DNA of 54,501 nt from Pantoea phytobeneficialis (GCF_009728735.1 NZ_CP024636.1:910808-965308), one strand, 5' to 3'. Shown: positions 9,161-17,832, numbered from the stretch's first letter. The notes: generated by a model from the sequence alone, not told the origin. Numbers and translations: made by a program.

Positions 9161-10654
9161 TTAATCCTTCTGCACCACCACCTTGCCACGATACGTGGCC
9201 GCCGGTACTTCACGTTCAGCACGCGCCAGCCAGCGATAGCAGCCCATGCCGAGCGCTACTCCGATAAACCAGCTAAAGTTGGCAACCTCATGCAGTGACG
9301 GAATAAAGCTGATAATCAGGCAAATTCCCACCGAAGGCAGCAGCGCGGCAATGGCTTTCGGGTTAAAGCCACCCTGATACCAGTAGCGGCCTTTCGGCGT
9401 ATCATCAAACAGATCATCGACATACACTTTGCTGCGTTTGATCAGATAGAAATCGGCGATCAGAATGCCAAACAGCGGTCCGATAAAGGAACCCAGAACA
9501 TCCAGCGTGTAGTGAATCAATTCAGGTGACTGGAACAGGTTCCACGGGGTCAGCAAGACAGAACCGACGGCAGCGATCATGCCACCGGTACGGAAGCTGA
9601 TTTTCTGCGGTGAGCAGTTGGAAAAGTCGAAGGCGGGTGACACGAAGTTTGCCACGATATTGATACCAATAGTCGCGGTGATCATCGTTAACAGACCAAG
9701 CGCCACCGCCAAATCGTTACCCACCATACTGACGGTTTCGATAGGGTCGGTAATCATGCGTCCGAACAGTGAATTGGAGCCAGAGACAATCACCACCGTC
9801 ACAATCGAGAACAGCAGGAAGTTGAACGGCAGGCCCCAGCGGTTGCCACGGCGAATCTCACCCATATTTTTACCGTAGCGAGAAAAGTCACCAAAGTTAA
9901 GCAGCGGGCCGGAGAAGTAGGACACCACCAGCGCCGTTGCGGTGATCATCTGCCAGGTCTGCTCGCCCGCACTCAACTGCTTGCTGGCCAGGGTAAAAGA
10001 GATACCGTCAAAACCGGTCTTGTATACAATCCATCCTGCCAGCGCCACCATGACCACGTACACCGCGGGACCCGCCACATCGATGAAACGTTTGATAGCG
10101 TTCATTCCGTGCCAGAACACCAGCGCCTGCAAGAACCACATCAGGCCGAAGCAGCACCAGCCCAGTTGCGATAAGCCCAGCCAGCTGCTGTGCGTCATGC
10201 TGGACAGTGACGGGAAGAACTTCAGCAGCACCAGCATCAACGCGTTAGCTGCAAGGTAAGTCTGAATTCCGTACCAGGCAAAGGCGATCAGGCCACGGAT
10301 TATTGCAGGAATATTGGCACCGAACACACCAAACGCCTGACGCGAAATCACCGCATAAGGCACGCCCGCCATCTGGCTTGGCTTCGCCACCAGGTTGGCG
10401 CACAGCTGCACAATACAAATCCCCACCAGCAGACACAGCAACACCTGCCAGCTTGCCAGCCCGAGTGTGAAGAAACTGGCCGCCACCACATAGCCGCCCA
10501 TGCTGTGCACGTCCGACATCCAGAAAGAGAAAATGTTGTACCACGACCAGTTCTGGTCCCGCGTGGGTGCCAGATCCTCATTGCAAAGCCGTGGGCTATA
10601 GTGGGCGTTGGCTTCAGAGGCCACCGCAGAGGTCACTTCAGAATGATTTGGCAT
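9161..10654 (-). CDS. NCS1-family nucleobase/allantoin permease (HpxC position)
   Basis: A 497-residue integral membrane protein of the nucleobase:cation symporter-1 family, with about 12 helices. The NWSWYNIFSFWMSDVHSMGGY segment before helix 1 is the NCS1 start, and the family resembles E. coli AllP/YbbW and Bacillus PucI allantoin transporters. The ATG at 10654 has an AGGAG site; the upstream extension (to 10858) runs through the promoter region and is rejected. It is divergent from hpxS-hpxA-hpxB, the arrangement reported for Klebsiella hpxC and hpxSAB. Allantoin is the likely substrate by context; related ureides or hydantoins cannot be excluded. Confidence 0.85.
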   Translation of the reverse strand: MPNHSEVTSAVASEANAHYSPRLCNEDLAPTRDQNWSWYNIFSFWMSDVHSMGGYVVAASFFTLGLASWQVLLCLLVGICIVQLCANLVAKPSQMAGVPYAVISRQAFGVFGANIPAIIRGLIAFAWYGIQTYLAANALMLVLLKFFPSLSSMTHSSWLGLSQLGWCCFGLMWFLQALVFWHGMNAIKRFIDVAGPAVYVVMVALAGWIVYKTGFDGISFTLASKQLSAGEQTWQMITATALVVSYFSGPLLNFGDFSRYGKNMGEIRRGNRWGLPFNFLLFSIVTVVIVSGSNSLFGRMITDPIETVSMVGNDLAVALGLLTMITATIGINIVANFVSPAFDFSNCSPQKISFRTGGMIAAVGSVLLTPWNLFQSPELIHYTLDVLGSFIGPLFGILIADFYLIKRSKVYVDDLFDDTPKGRYWYQGGFNPKAIAALLPSVGICLIISFIPSLHEVANFSWFIGVALGMGCYRWLARAEREVPAATYRGKVVVQKD

Positions 10655-10707
10655 GAAACCTGCTCCTCTCTTTAATAATGAATAATAATCACAGCGTGAA
10701 ACGGTAT

Positions 10708-10723
10708 TGCAGGATCCAGGCCA
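10708..10723 (-). promoter_or_regulatory. Weak sigma-54-like site upstream of the NCS1 permease
   Basis: On the minus strand TGGCCTGGATCCTGCA keeps the invariant GG-N10-GC spacing of sigma-54 promoters but departs from TGGCAC-N5-TTGCA at three places. It lies 54 bp before the permease ATG. It is suggestive only, and stands out mainly because two better sites occur in the same island. Confidence 0.35.
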
Positions 10724-10734
10724 GAATTGATTTC

Positions 10735-10765
10735 TTGTATACAAAAATTGTTTTTCGCGTATACG
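10735..10765. promoter_or_regulatory. Tandem GntR (HpxS-type) operators over the hpxSAB promoter
   Basis: Two palindromes sharing the core GTATAC, TTGTATACAA (10735-10744) and CGTATACG (10758-10765), are centred 22 bp apart, two helical turns. They coincide with a possible -35 (TTGTAT) and -10 (TATACG) for the operon starting at 10800. Klebsiella HpxS is reported to bind tandem sites over the -35 and -10 of hpxSAB, with a NAC site between. Assignment here is inferred from that parallel. Confidence 0.7.
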
Positions 10766-10799
10766 ATGTGCTGTGCACAGACATTTACCGGAGTGGGAA

Positions 10800-11516
10800 A
10801 TGAAGAGTGAAACAGGCCAGCGAACGGCCGCAGATCTGAATGATAGAGACGAACCCATCTACCAGGCGCTGTTAAGCGCGATTGTTGAACACCAGTTGCC
10901 CCCCGGCAGCAAATTGCCCGAAGAGGCGCTGTCTGAAGTGTTTGGCGTCAGCCGTACCGGTATCCGCAAGGTGCTGCAACGCCTCGCTGCGGTGCAAATG
11001 ATTACCTTATCGCCCAGGCGTGGTGCACAGGTGGCGACACCTGGGGTGGAGGAAGCACGGGATATCTTCGCCACACGCAGTTTGCTGGAATGCGCCAACC
11101 TGTCGGCGGTACTGGCCCATGTGCAACCACCGCATCTGGCGGCGCTGGCGGATTTGATCGCCGCAGAACAGCATGCGCATGAACAACACGATGGTGCAGC
11201 GGCGATTCGGTTGTCGGCCGCGTTTCATATTCAGCTCCAGGCGATTTCAGGTAACCAGGTGCTGACCGAAATGGTGACGCACCTGACGCAACGCTCCTCG
11301 CTGGTCATTGCGGCGTACGGTGCCCCCTGGCAGCGCGGCTGCCGTTGTGATCATCACGATCGGCTGGTGGATCTGCTGCGGCAGAAAGATCTGGCCGGTC
11401 TGACGGCTGCGCTCCATCATCACTTCGAACATATCGTTGCCAGCCTGCACTTTGAGCGCAGCGGTGAAACCCTCCCCGATTTTGCCCGGCTGTTCGCCGG
11501 TAAAGGAGTCACCTGA
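10800..11516 (+). CDS. hpxS: GntR-family regulator of allantoin catabolism HpxS
   Basis: 238 residues: an N-terminal GntR winged helix (LPEEALSEVFGVSRTGIRKVLQRL, about residues 40-65) and an all-helical FadR/FCD effector domain. Conserved metal-site histidines are likely in CDHHDRLVDLL and ALHHHFEH. The ATG at 10800 follows GGAG; a GTG nine codons upstream is less well placed. It is the first gene of hpxS-hpxA-hpxB, overlapping hpxA by one base. In Klebsiella HpxS represses without allantoin and activates with it, together with NAC. Tandem GTATAC palindromes just upstream are its probable sites. Confidence 0.85.
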   Translation: MKSETGQRTAADLNDRDEPIYQALLSAIVEHQLPPGSKLPEEALSEVFGVSRTGIRKVLQRLAAVQMITLSPRRGAQVATPGVEEARDIFATRSLLECANLSAVLAHVQPPHLAALADLIAAEQHAHEQHDGAAAIRLSAAFHIQLQAISGNQVLTEMVTHLTQRSSLVIAAYGAPWQRGCRCDHHDRLVDLLRQKDLAGLTAALHHHFEHIVASLHFERSGETLPDFARLFAGKGVT

Positions 11517-12247
11517 TGAGCCTGATTCAGGTTATTAACCCCAACACCAGCCTGGCGATGACGGAAACCATCGGCCAGGCTGCGCGAGCTGTGGCGGCAC
11601 CGGGCACTGAAATTATCGCGGTGTGCCCGAGCCAGGGAGTGCCATCTATTGAGGGCCACTTTGATGAGGCAATCGCCGCCCTTGGGGTGCTGGAGCAGGT
11701 GAAGCGGGGTAAAGCGCAGGGTGTCAGTGGTCATGTGATCGCCTGTTTTGGCGATCCCGGTTTACTGGCTGCGCGCGAGTTGGCGACCGGCCCGGTGGTG
11801 GGTATCGCCGAAGCCGCGATGCATACCGCGACGCTGCTGGCGACGCGTTTTTCCATCGTGACCACGCTGCCACGGACCCTGGTCATTGCGCGCCATCTGT
11901 TGCAGCAATATGGTTTTACCCATCATTGTGCCGCCCTGCATGCCATCGATTTACCGGTGCTGGCACTGGAAGATGGTAGCGGTGTGGCGCAGGAAAAGGT
12001 GCGTCAGCGTTGTCTCCAGGCGAAACGGGAAGATGGTAGCGGGGCGATTGTGTTGGGATGTGGCGGCATGGCGACGCTGGCCCAGGATCTGACCCGCGAA
12101 CTCGGTTTACCGGTGATCGACGGTGTCGGTGCGGCGGTCAAAATGGTGGAGTCGCTGGTGGCGCTGGGCTTTGGCACCAGCAAACATGGCGATCTCGATT
12201 ACCCGCTAGAAAAACCGCTCACGGGTGCCTTCCAGCACCTAAACTAA
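11516..12247 (+). CDS. hpxA: Allantoin racemase
   Basis: 243 residues of the Asp/Glu/hydantoin racemase superfamily. The two catalytic cysteines are visible as Cys77 (VIACFGDPG) and Cys182 (IVLGCGGM), matching the Cys pair known in Klebsiella HpxA. The N-terminal VINPNTS motif is typical. It interconverts R- and S-allantoin so that spontaneously racemised allantoin can be used by the S-specific allantoinase. Translation is coupled to hpxS through the TGATG overlap. Confidence 0.92.
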   Translation: MSLIQVINPNTSLAMTETIGQAARAVAAPGTEIIAVCPSQGVPSIEGHFDEAIAALGVLEQVKRGKAQGVSGHVIACFGDPGLLAARELATGPVVGIAEAAMHTATLLATRFSIVTTLPRTLVIARHLLQQYGFTHHCAALHAIDLPVLALEDGSGVAQEKVRQRCLQAKREDGSGAIVLGCGGMATLAQDLTRELGLPVIDGVGAAVKMVESLVALGFGTSKHGDLDYPLEKPLTGAFQHLN

Positions 12248-12280
12248 GCACTGGTTGAGGTTTACACAGGAACTTACAGA

Positions 12281-13234
12281 ATGAGTGATGTATCTGAAAA
12301 GAAAGAGTACAGCTTCAACAAAAACTATCCGCGTGACCTGATTGGTTACGCTGGTCAGCCACCGCATGCCCAGTGGCCGGGGAAAGCTCGCGTGGCGGTG
12401 CAATTTGTCCTCAATTACGAAGAGGGTGCCGAAAATAACGTGTTGCACGGCGACGCCGGTTCTGAGCAGTTTCTGTCCGACATCATCGGCGCTGCCAGCT
12501 ATGCCGATCGTCACATGTCGATGGACTCGCTCTACGAGTACGGCTCCCGCGCGGGTTTCTGGCGCATTCACCACGAATTTCAAAAGCGCGGTTTGCCACT
12601 GACCATTTTTGGCGTGGCGATGGCGCTGGCACGCCATCCGGAAATCGTTGCTGCGATCAAAGCCGCCGACTATGACGTGGTCAGCCACGGCTGGCGCTGG
12701 ATCCACTATCAGGGGATGGATGCGAAGACTGAGCGCCAGCATATGCAGCAGGCGGTCGATGTGCTGAAAGATCTGTTTGGCAAAGCACCGACGGGTTGGT
12801 ACACCGGGCGCGACAGCCCGAACACACGCCGCCTGGTGGTGGAGCAGGGCGGTTTTAGCTACGACAGCGATTACTACGGCGATGACTTGCCGTTTTGGAC
12901 GCAGGTGACCTGCCAGGATGGCACGGTAAAACCGCATTTGATCATTCCTTATACGCTGGAATGTAACGATATGCGCTTTGCCTCACCGCAGGGTTTCAAC
13001 ACCGCCGAGCAGTTCTACACCTACCTGCGCGATACCTTTGATGTGTTGTACGAAGAAGGGGAAACTGCACCGAAGATGATGTCGATCGGCATGCATTGCC
13101 GTCTGTTGGGCCGTCCTGGCAAATTCCGTGCTTTGCAGCGTTTCCTTGACCATATCCAACAACACGACCAGGTATGGGTGTGTACGCGCCAGCAGATTGC
13201 CGACCACTGGATGGAGACTCATCCCGCAGAATAA
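12281..13234 (+). CDS. hpxB: Allantoinase, PuuE/HpxB polysaccharide-deacetylase type
   Basis: 317 residues of the NodB-like deacetylase superfamily, cofactor-independent allantoinase branch. The N-terminus YPRDLIGYAGQPPHAQWPG and the motifs SHGWRWIHYQ and YTGRDSPNTRRL are typical of PuuE. It opens the hydantoin ring of S-allantoin to give allantoate in the cytosol. It is unrelated in sequence to the metal-dependent AllB of E. coli. It is the last gene of hpxSAB, 33 bp after hpxA, and is followed by a palindromic repeat that may end or stabilise the transcript. Confidence 0.93.
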   Translation: MSDVSEKKEYSFNKNYPRDLIGYAGQPPHAQWPGKARVAVQFVLNYEEGAENNVLHGDAGSEQFLSDIIGAASYADRHMSMDSLYEYGSRAGFWRIHHEFQKRGLPLTIFGVAMALARHPEIVAAIKAADYDVVSHGWRWIHYQGMDAKTERQHMQQAVDVLKDLFGKAPTGWYTGRDSPNTRRLVVEQGGFSYDSDYYGDDLPFWTQVTCQDGTVKPHLIIPYTLECNDMRFASPQGFNTAEQFYTYLRDTFDVLYEEGETAPKMMSIGMHCRLLGRPGKFRALQRFLDHIQQHDQVWVCTRQQIADHWMETHPAE

Positions 13235-13242
13235 AAGCCCCC

Positions 13243-13294
13243 GTAGCGGCGCGATTTATCGCGCAGGGAATTTCGCGATAAATCGCGCCGCTAC
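13243..13294. repeat. Palindromic extragenic repeat, full copy
   Basis: A perfect 21-bp inverted repeat around a 10-bp spacer; the arm core is CGATAAATCGCGCCGCT. It lies between convergent hpxB and hpxZ. Another full copy is at 49920-49993 and single arms at 30762-30782 and 49096-49116, all in intergenic DNA, as for REP-type elements. It may also serve as a hairpin terminator here. Confidence 0.85.
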
Positions 13295-13308
13295 GGTTGT
13301 GGATGCAT

Positions 13309-13692
13309 TTAAACCATCAAACTCACCTGCGCGGCAACAATACGCCAGCCGCACGGCAGTCGGACCCAGGTCTGCTGCTGACGGCCAATCTTCTCCGTCC
13401 CGGCACGGGTGAACTCGGTGCTGCACACCGCATAATCATCACCAAAGGTGGTGATCACCGTATGGCGCAAGTCGCGATCCAATCCGGCAGAGGGACGAGC
13501 CGCACGAAACGCCCGGATCTCCTCAATGCCATACAGATTTTCACCGGCGCCGAGACGCACGGTGCGGTTGTCGTGCCAGAACAGTTCATCCAGCACTGCT
13601 ACGTCATTGCTGACCAGTGCCTGCTCGTAGCGGTAAAACGCGGCGGTGACTTCGGCGACAATCGCCGGACGATCGATATTCTCTGGGGTCAT
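13309..13692 (-). CDS. hpxZ: Oxalurate catabolism protein HpxZ (DUF3225, AtzH-like)
   Basis: 127 residues of the NTF2-like/SnoaL fold family DUF3225. The motif FYRYEQALVSNDVAVLDELFW and the core LGAGENLYGIEEIRAFRAAR are typical. It is the last gene of hpxW-hpxX-hpxY-hpxZ, starting 2 bp after hpxY. Klebsiella has the same order. The Pseudomonas homologue AtzH is an amidohydrolase in cyanuric acid breakdown, so an enzymatic role beside HpxY is plausible. The exact step is inferred. Confidence 0.85.
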   Translation of the reverse strand: MTPENIDRPAIVAEVTAAFYRYEQALVSNDVAVLDELFWHDNRTVRLGAGENLYGIEEIRAFRAARPSAGLDRDLRHTVITTFGDDYAVCSTEFTRAGTEKIGRQQQTWVRLPCGWRIVAAQVSLMV

Positions 13693-13694
13693 GG

Positions 13695-15092
13695 TTATGC
13701 GTCCATCAGGGTAGTTTGCGGCAGCGTCAGCCCTTGTTGTTGCAGCGCCCAGGCGGCGCGCAATGCCAGGTGTTCTTTAAACGGTGCTGCGATCAACTGC
13801 AAACCAATCGGCAAGCCGCTGGCGGTAGGTAGCGGCACGGTACAGACCGGCAGGCCGAGGAAGGAGATCGGCTGGGTCAGCATCCCCATGCTGGCACGGG
13901 TTGGCAGATCCTGCCCATTAATACGAATGGTTTCCTGACCGATGGTGGTCGCGCTGCATGGCGTCGCCGGGGCGATCAGCACGTCAAAATGTTCAAACAG
14001 CGGCAGTACCTGCTGCTGGAAATGGCGACGGAAGCGCTGTGCCTGCACATACCAGGCGGAGGGCAGCATCGCACCCGCTAACAGGCGTTCACGCGAGTTC
14101 GGTTCGAAACGTTCCGGCATCTCACGCAGTTTCGGCAGATAGTGATTCCCCCCTTCGGCAGCGGTCAGGATAAAGGCAGCAGAGCGTGCAATCTCGGCAT
14201 TCGCCATTGTCACTTCATCGCTGGCCGTCAGCGCTTTGGCAGCAATAGCCAGCGCGGCTCGCGCGTCATCATCACACCAGGTAGAGAAGAAACCGCCCAG
14301 CACACCACAACGCAGCCCTTCAAGTCCTTGAGTCAGGGTTGGGCTGGCTGCCGTCACCGGTTGGGCAGCCTGAAACGCATCGCTGGCATCCGCACCTTGT
14401 AAGGTGTCGTACACCAGGCTGAGATCTTCTACCGAGCGGGCAAACGGACCGATATGGTCAAGGCTGGCAACAAACGGATGGCTGCCGCTACGCGACAAGC
14501 GACCAAAAGTCGGTTTCAGACCATAAATGCCGCACAGCGAGGCCGGTACGCGAATCGAACCGTTGGTATCGCTCCCGAGGGAGAAATGCACCAATCCGGC
14601 AGCGACCGCAGCGGCGGAACCGCCCGAGGAGCCGCCCGCCACCCGGCTGAGATCGCGCGGGTTGTGCGTGGGTCCGTAATGGGTGTTTTCGGTGGTGAAG
14701 CCGTATGCGTAAGCATCCATATTCAACATGCCGGAGAGCAGCGCGCCTGACTGGCGCAGTTTACTCACTGCCCAGGCATCGTCGCGTGCCGCCGGACGTT
14801 CGCTGAACAGGCTGGCACCGGCCAGGGTACTGTGCCCGGCGACATCAAACAGGTTCTTCACCGCATAGGGAATTCCCGCCAGCGGGGGGAGCGTTTCACC
14901 GCGCTGGCGCTGCGTATCCAGTTGATCCGCTTCTTTCAACATGCGCTGACCGGTGACTTCGGTCCAGGCATTCAGCGCCGGGTTATGTTGTTCAATCGCG
15001 GTCAATGTCTGCTCAGCAATGGCGCGTGCGCTAATCTCACCGTTGCTCAGTGCCTGTTGCAGCGCGCTTATCGAGAGGGTGGAAAGTTTCAT
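13695..15092 (-). CDS. hpxY: Amidase-signature hydrolase HpxY (AtzE/AtzF-like)
   Basis: 465 residues of the amidase signature family. The Ser-cisSer-Lys triad can be placed at Lys79 (GIPYAVKNLFD), Ser155 (AGGSSGGS) and Ser179 (TNGSIRVPAS), with the 24-residue Ser-Ser spacing seen in the family. The start overlaps the hpxX stop (ATGA), suggesting coupled synthesis. In the AtzG-AtzE system a DUF4089 peptide completes the amidase, so HpxX is the expected partner. It probably hydrolyses oxalurate or a close ureide/amide intermediate; the substrate is inferred from pathway context. Confidence 0.88.
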   Translation of the reverse strand: MKLSTLSISALQQALSNGEISARAIAEQTLTAIEQHNPALNAWTEVTGQRMLKEADQLDTQRQRGETLPPLAGIPYAVKNLFDVAGHSTLAGASLFSERPAARDDAWAVSKLRQSGALLSGMLNMDAYAYGFTTENTHYGPTHNPRDLSRVAGGSSGGSAAAVAAGLVHFSLGSDTNGSIRVPASLCGIYGLKPTFGRLSRSGSHPFVASLDHIGPFARSVEDLSLVYDTLQGADASDAFQAAQPVTAASPTLTQGLEGLRCGVLGGFFSTWCDDDARAALAIAAKALTASDEVTMANAEIARSAAFILTAAEGGNHYLPKLREMPERFEPNSRERLLAGAMLPSAWYVQAQRFRRHFQQQVLPLFEHFDVLIAPATPCSATTIGQETIRINGQDLPTRASMGMLTQPISFLGLPVCTVPLPTASGLPIGLQLIAAPFKEHLALRAAWALQQQGLTLPQTTLMDA

Positions 15093-15274
15093 AGCTTATA
15101 CACTCCCGCCACTTCCATGCGATCGTCGAGTGGAAAGGCCATCAAGGGTTCGGCCATCGCGGCAATACGGTTGAATTGGGTTAAAAGCTCGGCGCGGCGC
15201 GCCTCATCCAGCTCCAGCGCCAGAATCTGTTCCATCTGGGCGATATAGGCGGCCCAGTCCGGTTGTGTCGTCAT
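15089..15274 (-). CDS. hpxX: Oxalurate catabolism protein HpxX (DUF4089, AtzG-like)
   Basis: A 61-residue helical peptide of the DUF4089 family, ending RMEVAGVYKL. The homologue AtzG is a small subunit related to GatC that binds the amidase AtzE, so HpxX most likely stabilises HpxY. It lies 9 bp after hpxW and overlaps hpxY by 4 bp. A GGAG site precedes the ATG on the minus strand. Confidence 0.85.
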   Translation of the reverse strand: MTTQPDWAAYIAQMEQILALELDEARRAELLTQFNRIAAMAEPLMAFPLDDRMEVAGVYKL

Positions 15275-15283
15275 CTTTTCTCC

Positions 15284-16870
15284 TTAGAAACCTGCGGCGC
15301 TGCCGTTGCTGCGAGGGTCAAATGCGCCTTCAAACATGCCGTTGTTATGACGGATGATGGCACCTGCGTGACCCACCACCTCACTAAAATCGGGCAACAG
15401 CTCCACTTCATGACCCAGCTCGCGTAATTGCTGCACCGTTTCCGGCGCGAAACGCGCTTCCAGCTTGAGGGAGTCAGAGGATTGTCCCCAGGTGCGGCCC
15501 AGCAGCCAGCGTGGTGCGCTCACCGCCTGTTGCAACGGCAGCCCCTGAATCACATGACGGGTAAAGATCGCCGCCTGGGTCTGTGGCTGACCATCGCCAC
15601 CCATTGAACCGTAAACCATAGTGCGGCCATCTTTCAGCCGTGCCGCCGCCGGGTTAAGGGTATGGAAGGGCTGTTTGCCTGGTGCCAGCGCCAACAGGTG
15701 GCCCGGCTGTAAACTGAAAGCCGCACCGCGGTTTTGCCAGGTGATGCCGGTACCCGGCAGCACCACGCCACTACCGAATTCGTGGTAAATGCTCTGGATA
15801 AAGGAGACTGCCAGCCCGCTGCTGTCCATCACCCCCATCCACACGGTATCACCGGGGCCTTTGCCGGTGCCCCAGGGGGCGGCGGTCGCATCATCAATCT
15901 GCGCGGCGAGGCCAGCCAGATGATCAGCATCCAGCAGGCTCTGCACATCAATGTCGATATGACGCGGATCGGTAATATGTTGGTCACGCAGGCCAAAGGC
16001 TTTCTTGGTGGCTTCAACGATGCGGTGCACGGTCTGCGCGTCATCCGCTTCCGCCATGTTGAGGCGATCGGTGATGCCGAGAATCGCCAGCGATACCAGC
16101 CCCTGGGTCGGCGGGGTCATGTTCCAGATGTCGCCTTCGCTGTGGGCCAGATGCAACGGCGTGCAGCGGCGTGCCTGTTGGCGTTGCAAATCTTCCAGCG
16201 TGATCGGCATACCCAGCGCGGACATCTCACGCGCCAGATGGTGCGCCAGCTCACCGCGATAAAAACTGTCTAACCCCTGTTCGCACAACAAACTCAGCGT
16301 GTTCGCCAGCGCCGGTTGGGTAAAGCGGCTGCCTGCGGCAGGTATTTCGCCATCGGGTAAAAAGTTGGCGGCAAAACCGGGCTGATCCTGTAATTCATCA
16401 CGTTTCGCTGCTGTCGCTGCCGCCTGTGAAGCGGTGACGGGAATACCGTCGGCCGCGTAGCGGATGGCATCGCGCAGCAGACGTGCCAGCGGCAGTGCCG
16501 GGCTGCCCAACTCAGCAGAGAAGGCCAGCGCCTCCTGCCAGCCGCTGACGGTACCGGCCACGGTCAGGGCCGCTTTGGGGCCACGGTGTGGAATTTTTGT
16601 TGCGCCGTGGTAGAAATCAAAGTGCGCCAGTGAACCGGCAGCACCGCTGGCGTCAATGGCGATCGGATCACCACCGGGAGGCACGATCAGCCAGAAGCCA
16701 TCGCCACCTAAACCATTCATATGCGGGTAAACCACGGCGACAGTGGCGGCAGCCGCCACCATAGCTTCGATGGCGTTGCCACCTTCGCGCAGCACGGCTA
16801 AGGCACTTTCACTGGCGAGATGATGCGGGGTTACGGCCATACCTAACGGGGCCATATTGCTCTGTATCAT
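15284..16870 (-). CDS. hpxW: Oxamate amidohydrolase (gamma-glutamyltransferase family)
   Basis: 528 residues of the Ntn-hydrolase gamma-glutamyltranspeptidase family without a signal peptide, so cytosolic. The self-processing nucleophile is Thr342 in GKGPGDTVWMGVMD; the Klebsiella enzyme is processed at the equivalent Thr344. The C-terminal subunit contains YGSMGGDGQPQ, forming the oxyanion region. It converts oxamate to oxalate and ammonia. It heads hpxWXYZ and has a sigma-54-type promoter at 16905-16920, leaving a short leader. It is divergent from an RpiR-type regulator. Confidence 0.92.
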   Translation of the reverse strand: MIQSNMAPLGMAVTPHHLASESALAVLREGGNAIEAMVAAAATVAVVYPHMNGLGGDGFWLIVPPGGDPIAIDASGAAGSLAHFDFYHGATKIPHRGPKAALTVAGTVSGWQEALAFSAELGSPALPLARLLRDAIRYAADGIPVTASQAAATAAKRDELQDQPGFAANFLPDGEIPAAGSRFTQPALANTLSLLCEQGLDSFYRGELAHHLAREMSALGMPITLEDLQRQQARRCTPLHLAHSEGDIWNMTPPTQGLVSLAILGITDRLNMAEADDAQTVHRIVEATKKAFGLRDQHITDPRHIDIDVQSLLDADHLAGLAAQIDDATAAPWGTGKGPGDTVWMGVMDSSGLAVSFIQSIYHEFGSGVVLPGTGITWQNRGAAFSLQPGHLLALAPGKQPFHTLNPAAARLKDGRTMVYGSMGGDGQPQTQAAIFTRHVIQGLPLQQAVSAPRWLLGRTWGQSSDSLKLEARFAPETVQQLRELGHEVELLPDFSEVVGHAGAIIRHNNGMFEGAFDPRSNGSAAGF

Positions 16871-16904
16871 AGTGAACTCATTTTTGGGTACATGGCAAAG
16901 TTAT

Positions 16905-16920
16905 AGCAAGAGCTGTTCCA
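16905..16920 (-). promoter_or_regulatory. Sigma-54 promoter for hpxWXYZ
   Basis: On the minus strand TGGAACAGCTCTTGCT matches TGGCAC-N5-TTGCW with one mismatch and the exact GG-N10-GC spacing. The predicted transcript would start about 25 bp before the hpxW ATG. No clear NtrC palindrome was seen upstream; an enhancer could lie inside the regulator gene. Confidence 0.7.
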
Positions 16921-16990
16921 GTTTTGGTCGGACACCATTGTGGATCGATTTATGCTAGCTTGTGATGAAACGAAAGTTACAGGACGAATG

Positions 16991-17830
16991 ATGAAACAGC
17001 TAGATGAACGCCTCCGCAGTCACTATCCGCAACTGTCGCCGCAGGAGCAGCGCATTGCCGATTTTGTCTTTGACCATTTTGATGACCTGATCAGCTACAA
17101 CAGCGCCGAGCTGGCGCGGCTGAGCGGGGTATCAAAAGCCACGGTGAGCCGGCTGTTTAAGCGCCTCGGTTACGAAAAATATAAAGACATGCGCGATGAA
17201 TTGCGCACGCTGCGCCAGAGTGGCATGCCGTTGACCGACAACCGTGATGCTGTGCAGGGCAACACGCTGCTGTCGCGCCATTATAAGCAGGAGATGGCGA
17301 ACCTGACGCAGTGGGTCAACGGCATCGACCCGCAGCAATTTGGTGAGGTGATTCAGGCGCTGGCACAGGCAAAACGCTTGTTTATCATTGGTATGCGTAA
17401 CGCCTATCCGGTAGCGCTGCACCTGCGCCAACAGCTGATGCAGGCCCGTCCTCAGGTCCATGTGCTGCCGCAACCGGGTCAGACGCTGGGTGAGGAGCTG
17501 GTGGATATCACCCCTGATGATGTGGTGGTGGTGATGGCATTTCGTCGCCGTCCACGCATTATCCGTCCGTTGATGCAGCAGTTGCAGCAGAGCAACATTC
17601 CGGTACTGGCGCTGTGCGAACCCCAGGCGCAGGGCATCCTCACCCTGGCGCGTTGGCAGTTGTGTGCGCCGCTCGACAGCGTCTCCGCCTTCGATAGCTA
17701 CGCTTCTGCCATGAGTCTGATTAACCTGCTGGCCAATGCGTTGCTGCATGAAATGTTGTCAGAGGGGCGTCAGCGAATTCACCAGATTGCCGACCTTTAT
17801 CAGCATCTGGATGAGCTGGAACACCGTTAA
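16991..17830 (+). CDS. MurR/RpiR-family transcriptional regulator
   Basis: 279 residues: an N-terminal RpiR helix-turn-helix (NSAELARLSGVSKATVSRLFKRLGY, about 35-60) and a C-terminal SIS domain (about 120-260) that usually senses a phosphosugar or other small ligand. The ATG at 16991 has AGGA six bases upstream; ATG 16988 is adjacent, and a longer frame from 16940 has no site. It sits between divergent hpxW and the ABC-hpxJK operon and is the obvious candidate regulator of one or both. RpiR proteins occur beside purine and ureide genes in other bacteria. The ligand is unknown. Confidence 0.85.
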   Translation: MKQLDERLRSHYPQLSPQEQRIADFVFDHFDDLISYNSAELARLSGVSKATVSRLFKRLGYEKYKDMRDELRTLRQSGMPLTDNRDAVQGNTLLSRHYKQEMANLTQWVNGIDPQQFGEVIQALAQAKRLFIIGMRNAYPVALHLRQQLMQARPQVHVLPQPGQTLGEELVDITPDDVVVVMAFRRRPRIIRPLMQQLQQSNIPVLALCEPQAQGILTLARWQLCAPLDSVSAFDSYASAMSLINLLANALLHEMLSEGRQRIHQIADLYQHLDELEHR

Positions 17831-17832
17831 AG

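Noticed and set aside
12239..12937. 232-codon minus-strand frame inside hpxB
   Set aside because: Antisense to a well-supported allantoinase; composition-driven open frame in GC-rich DNA.
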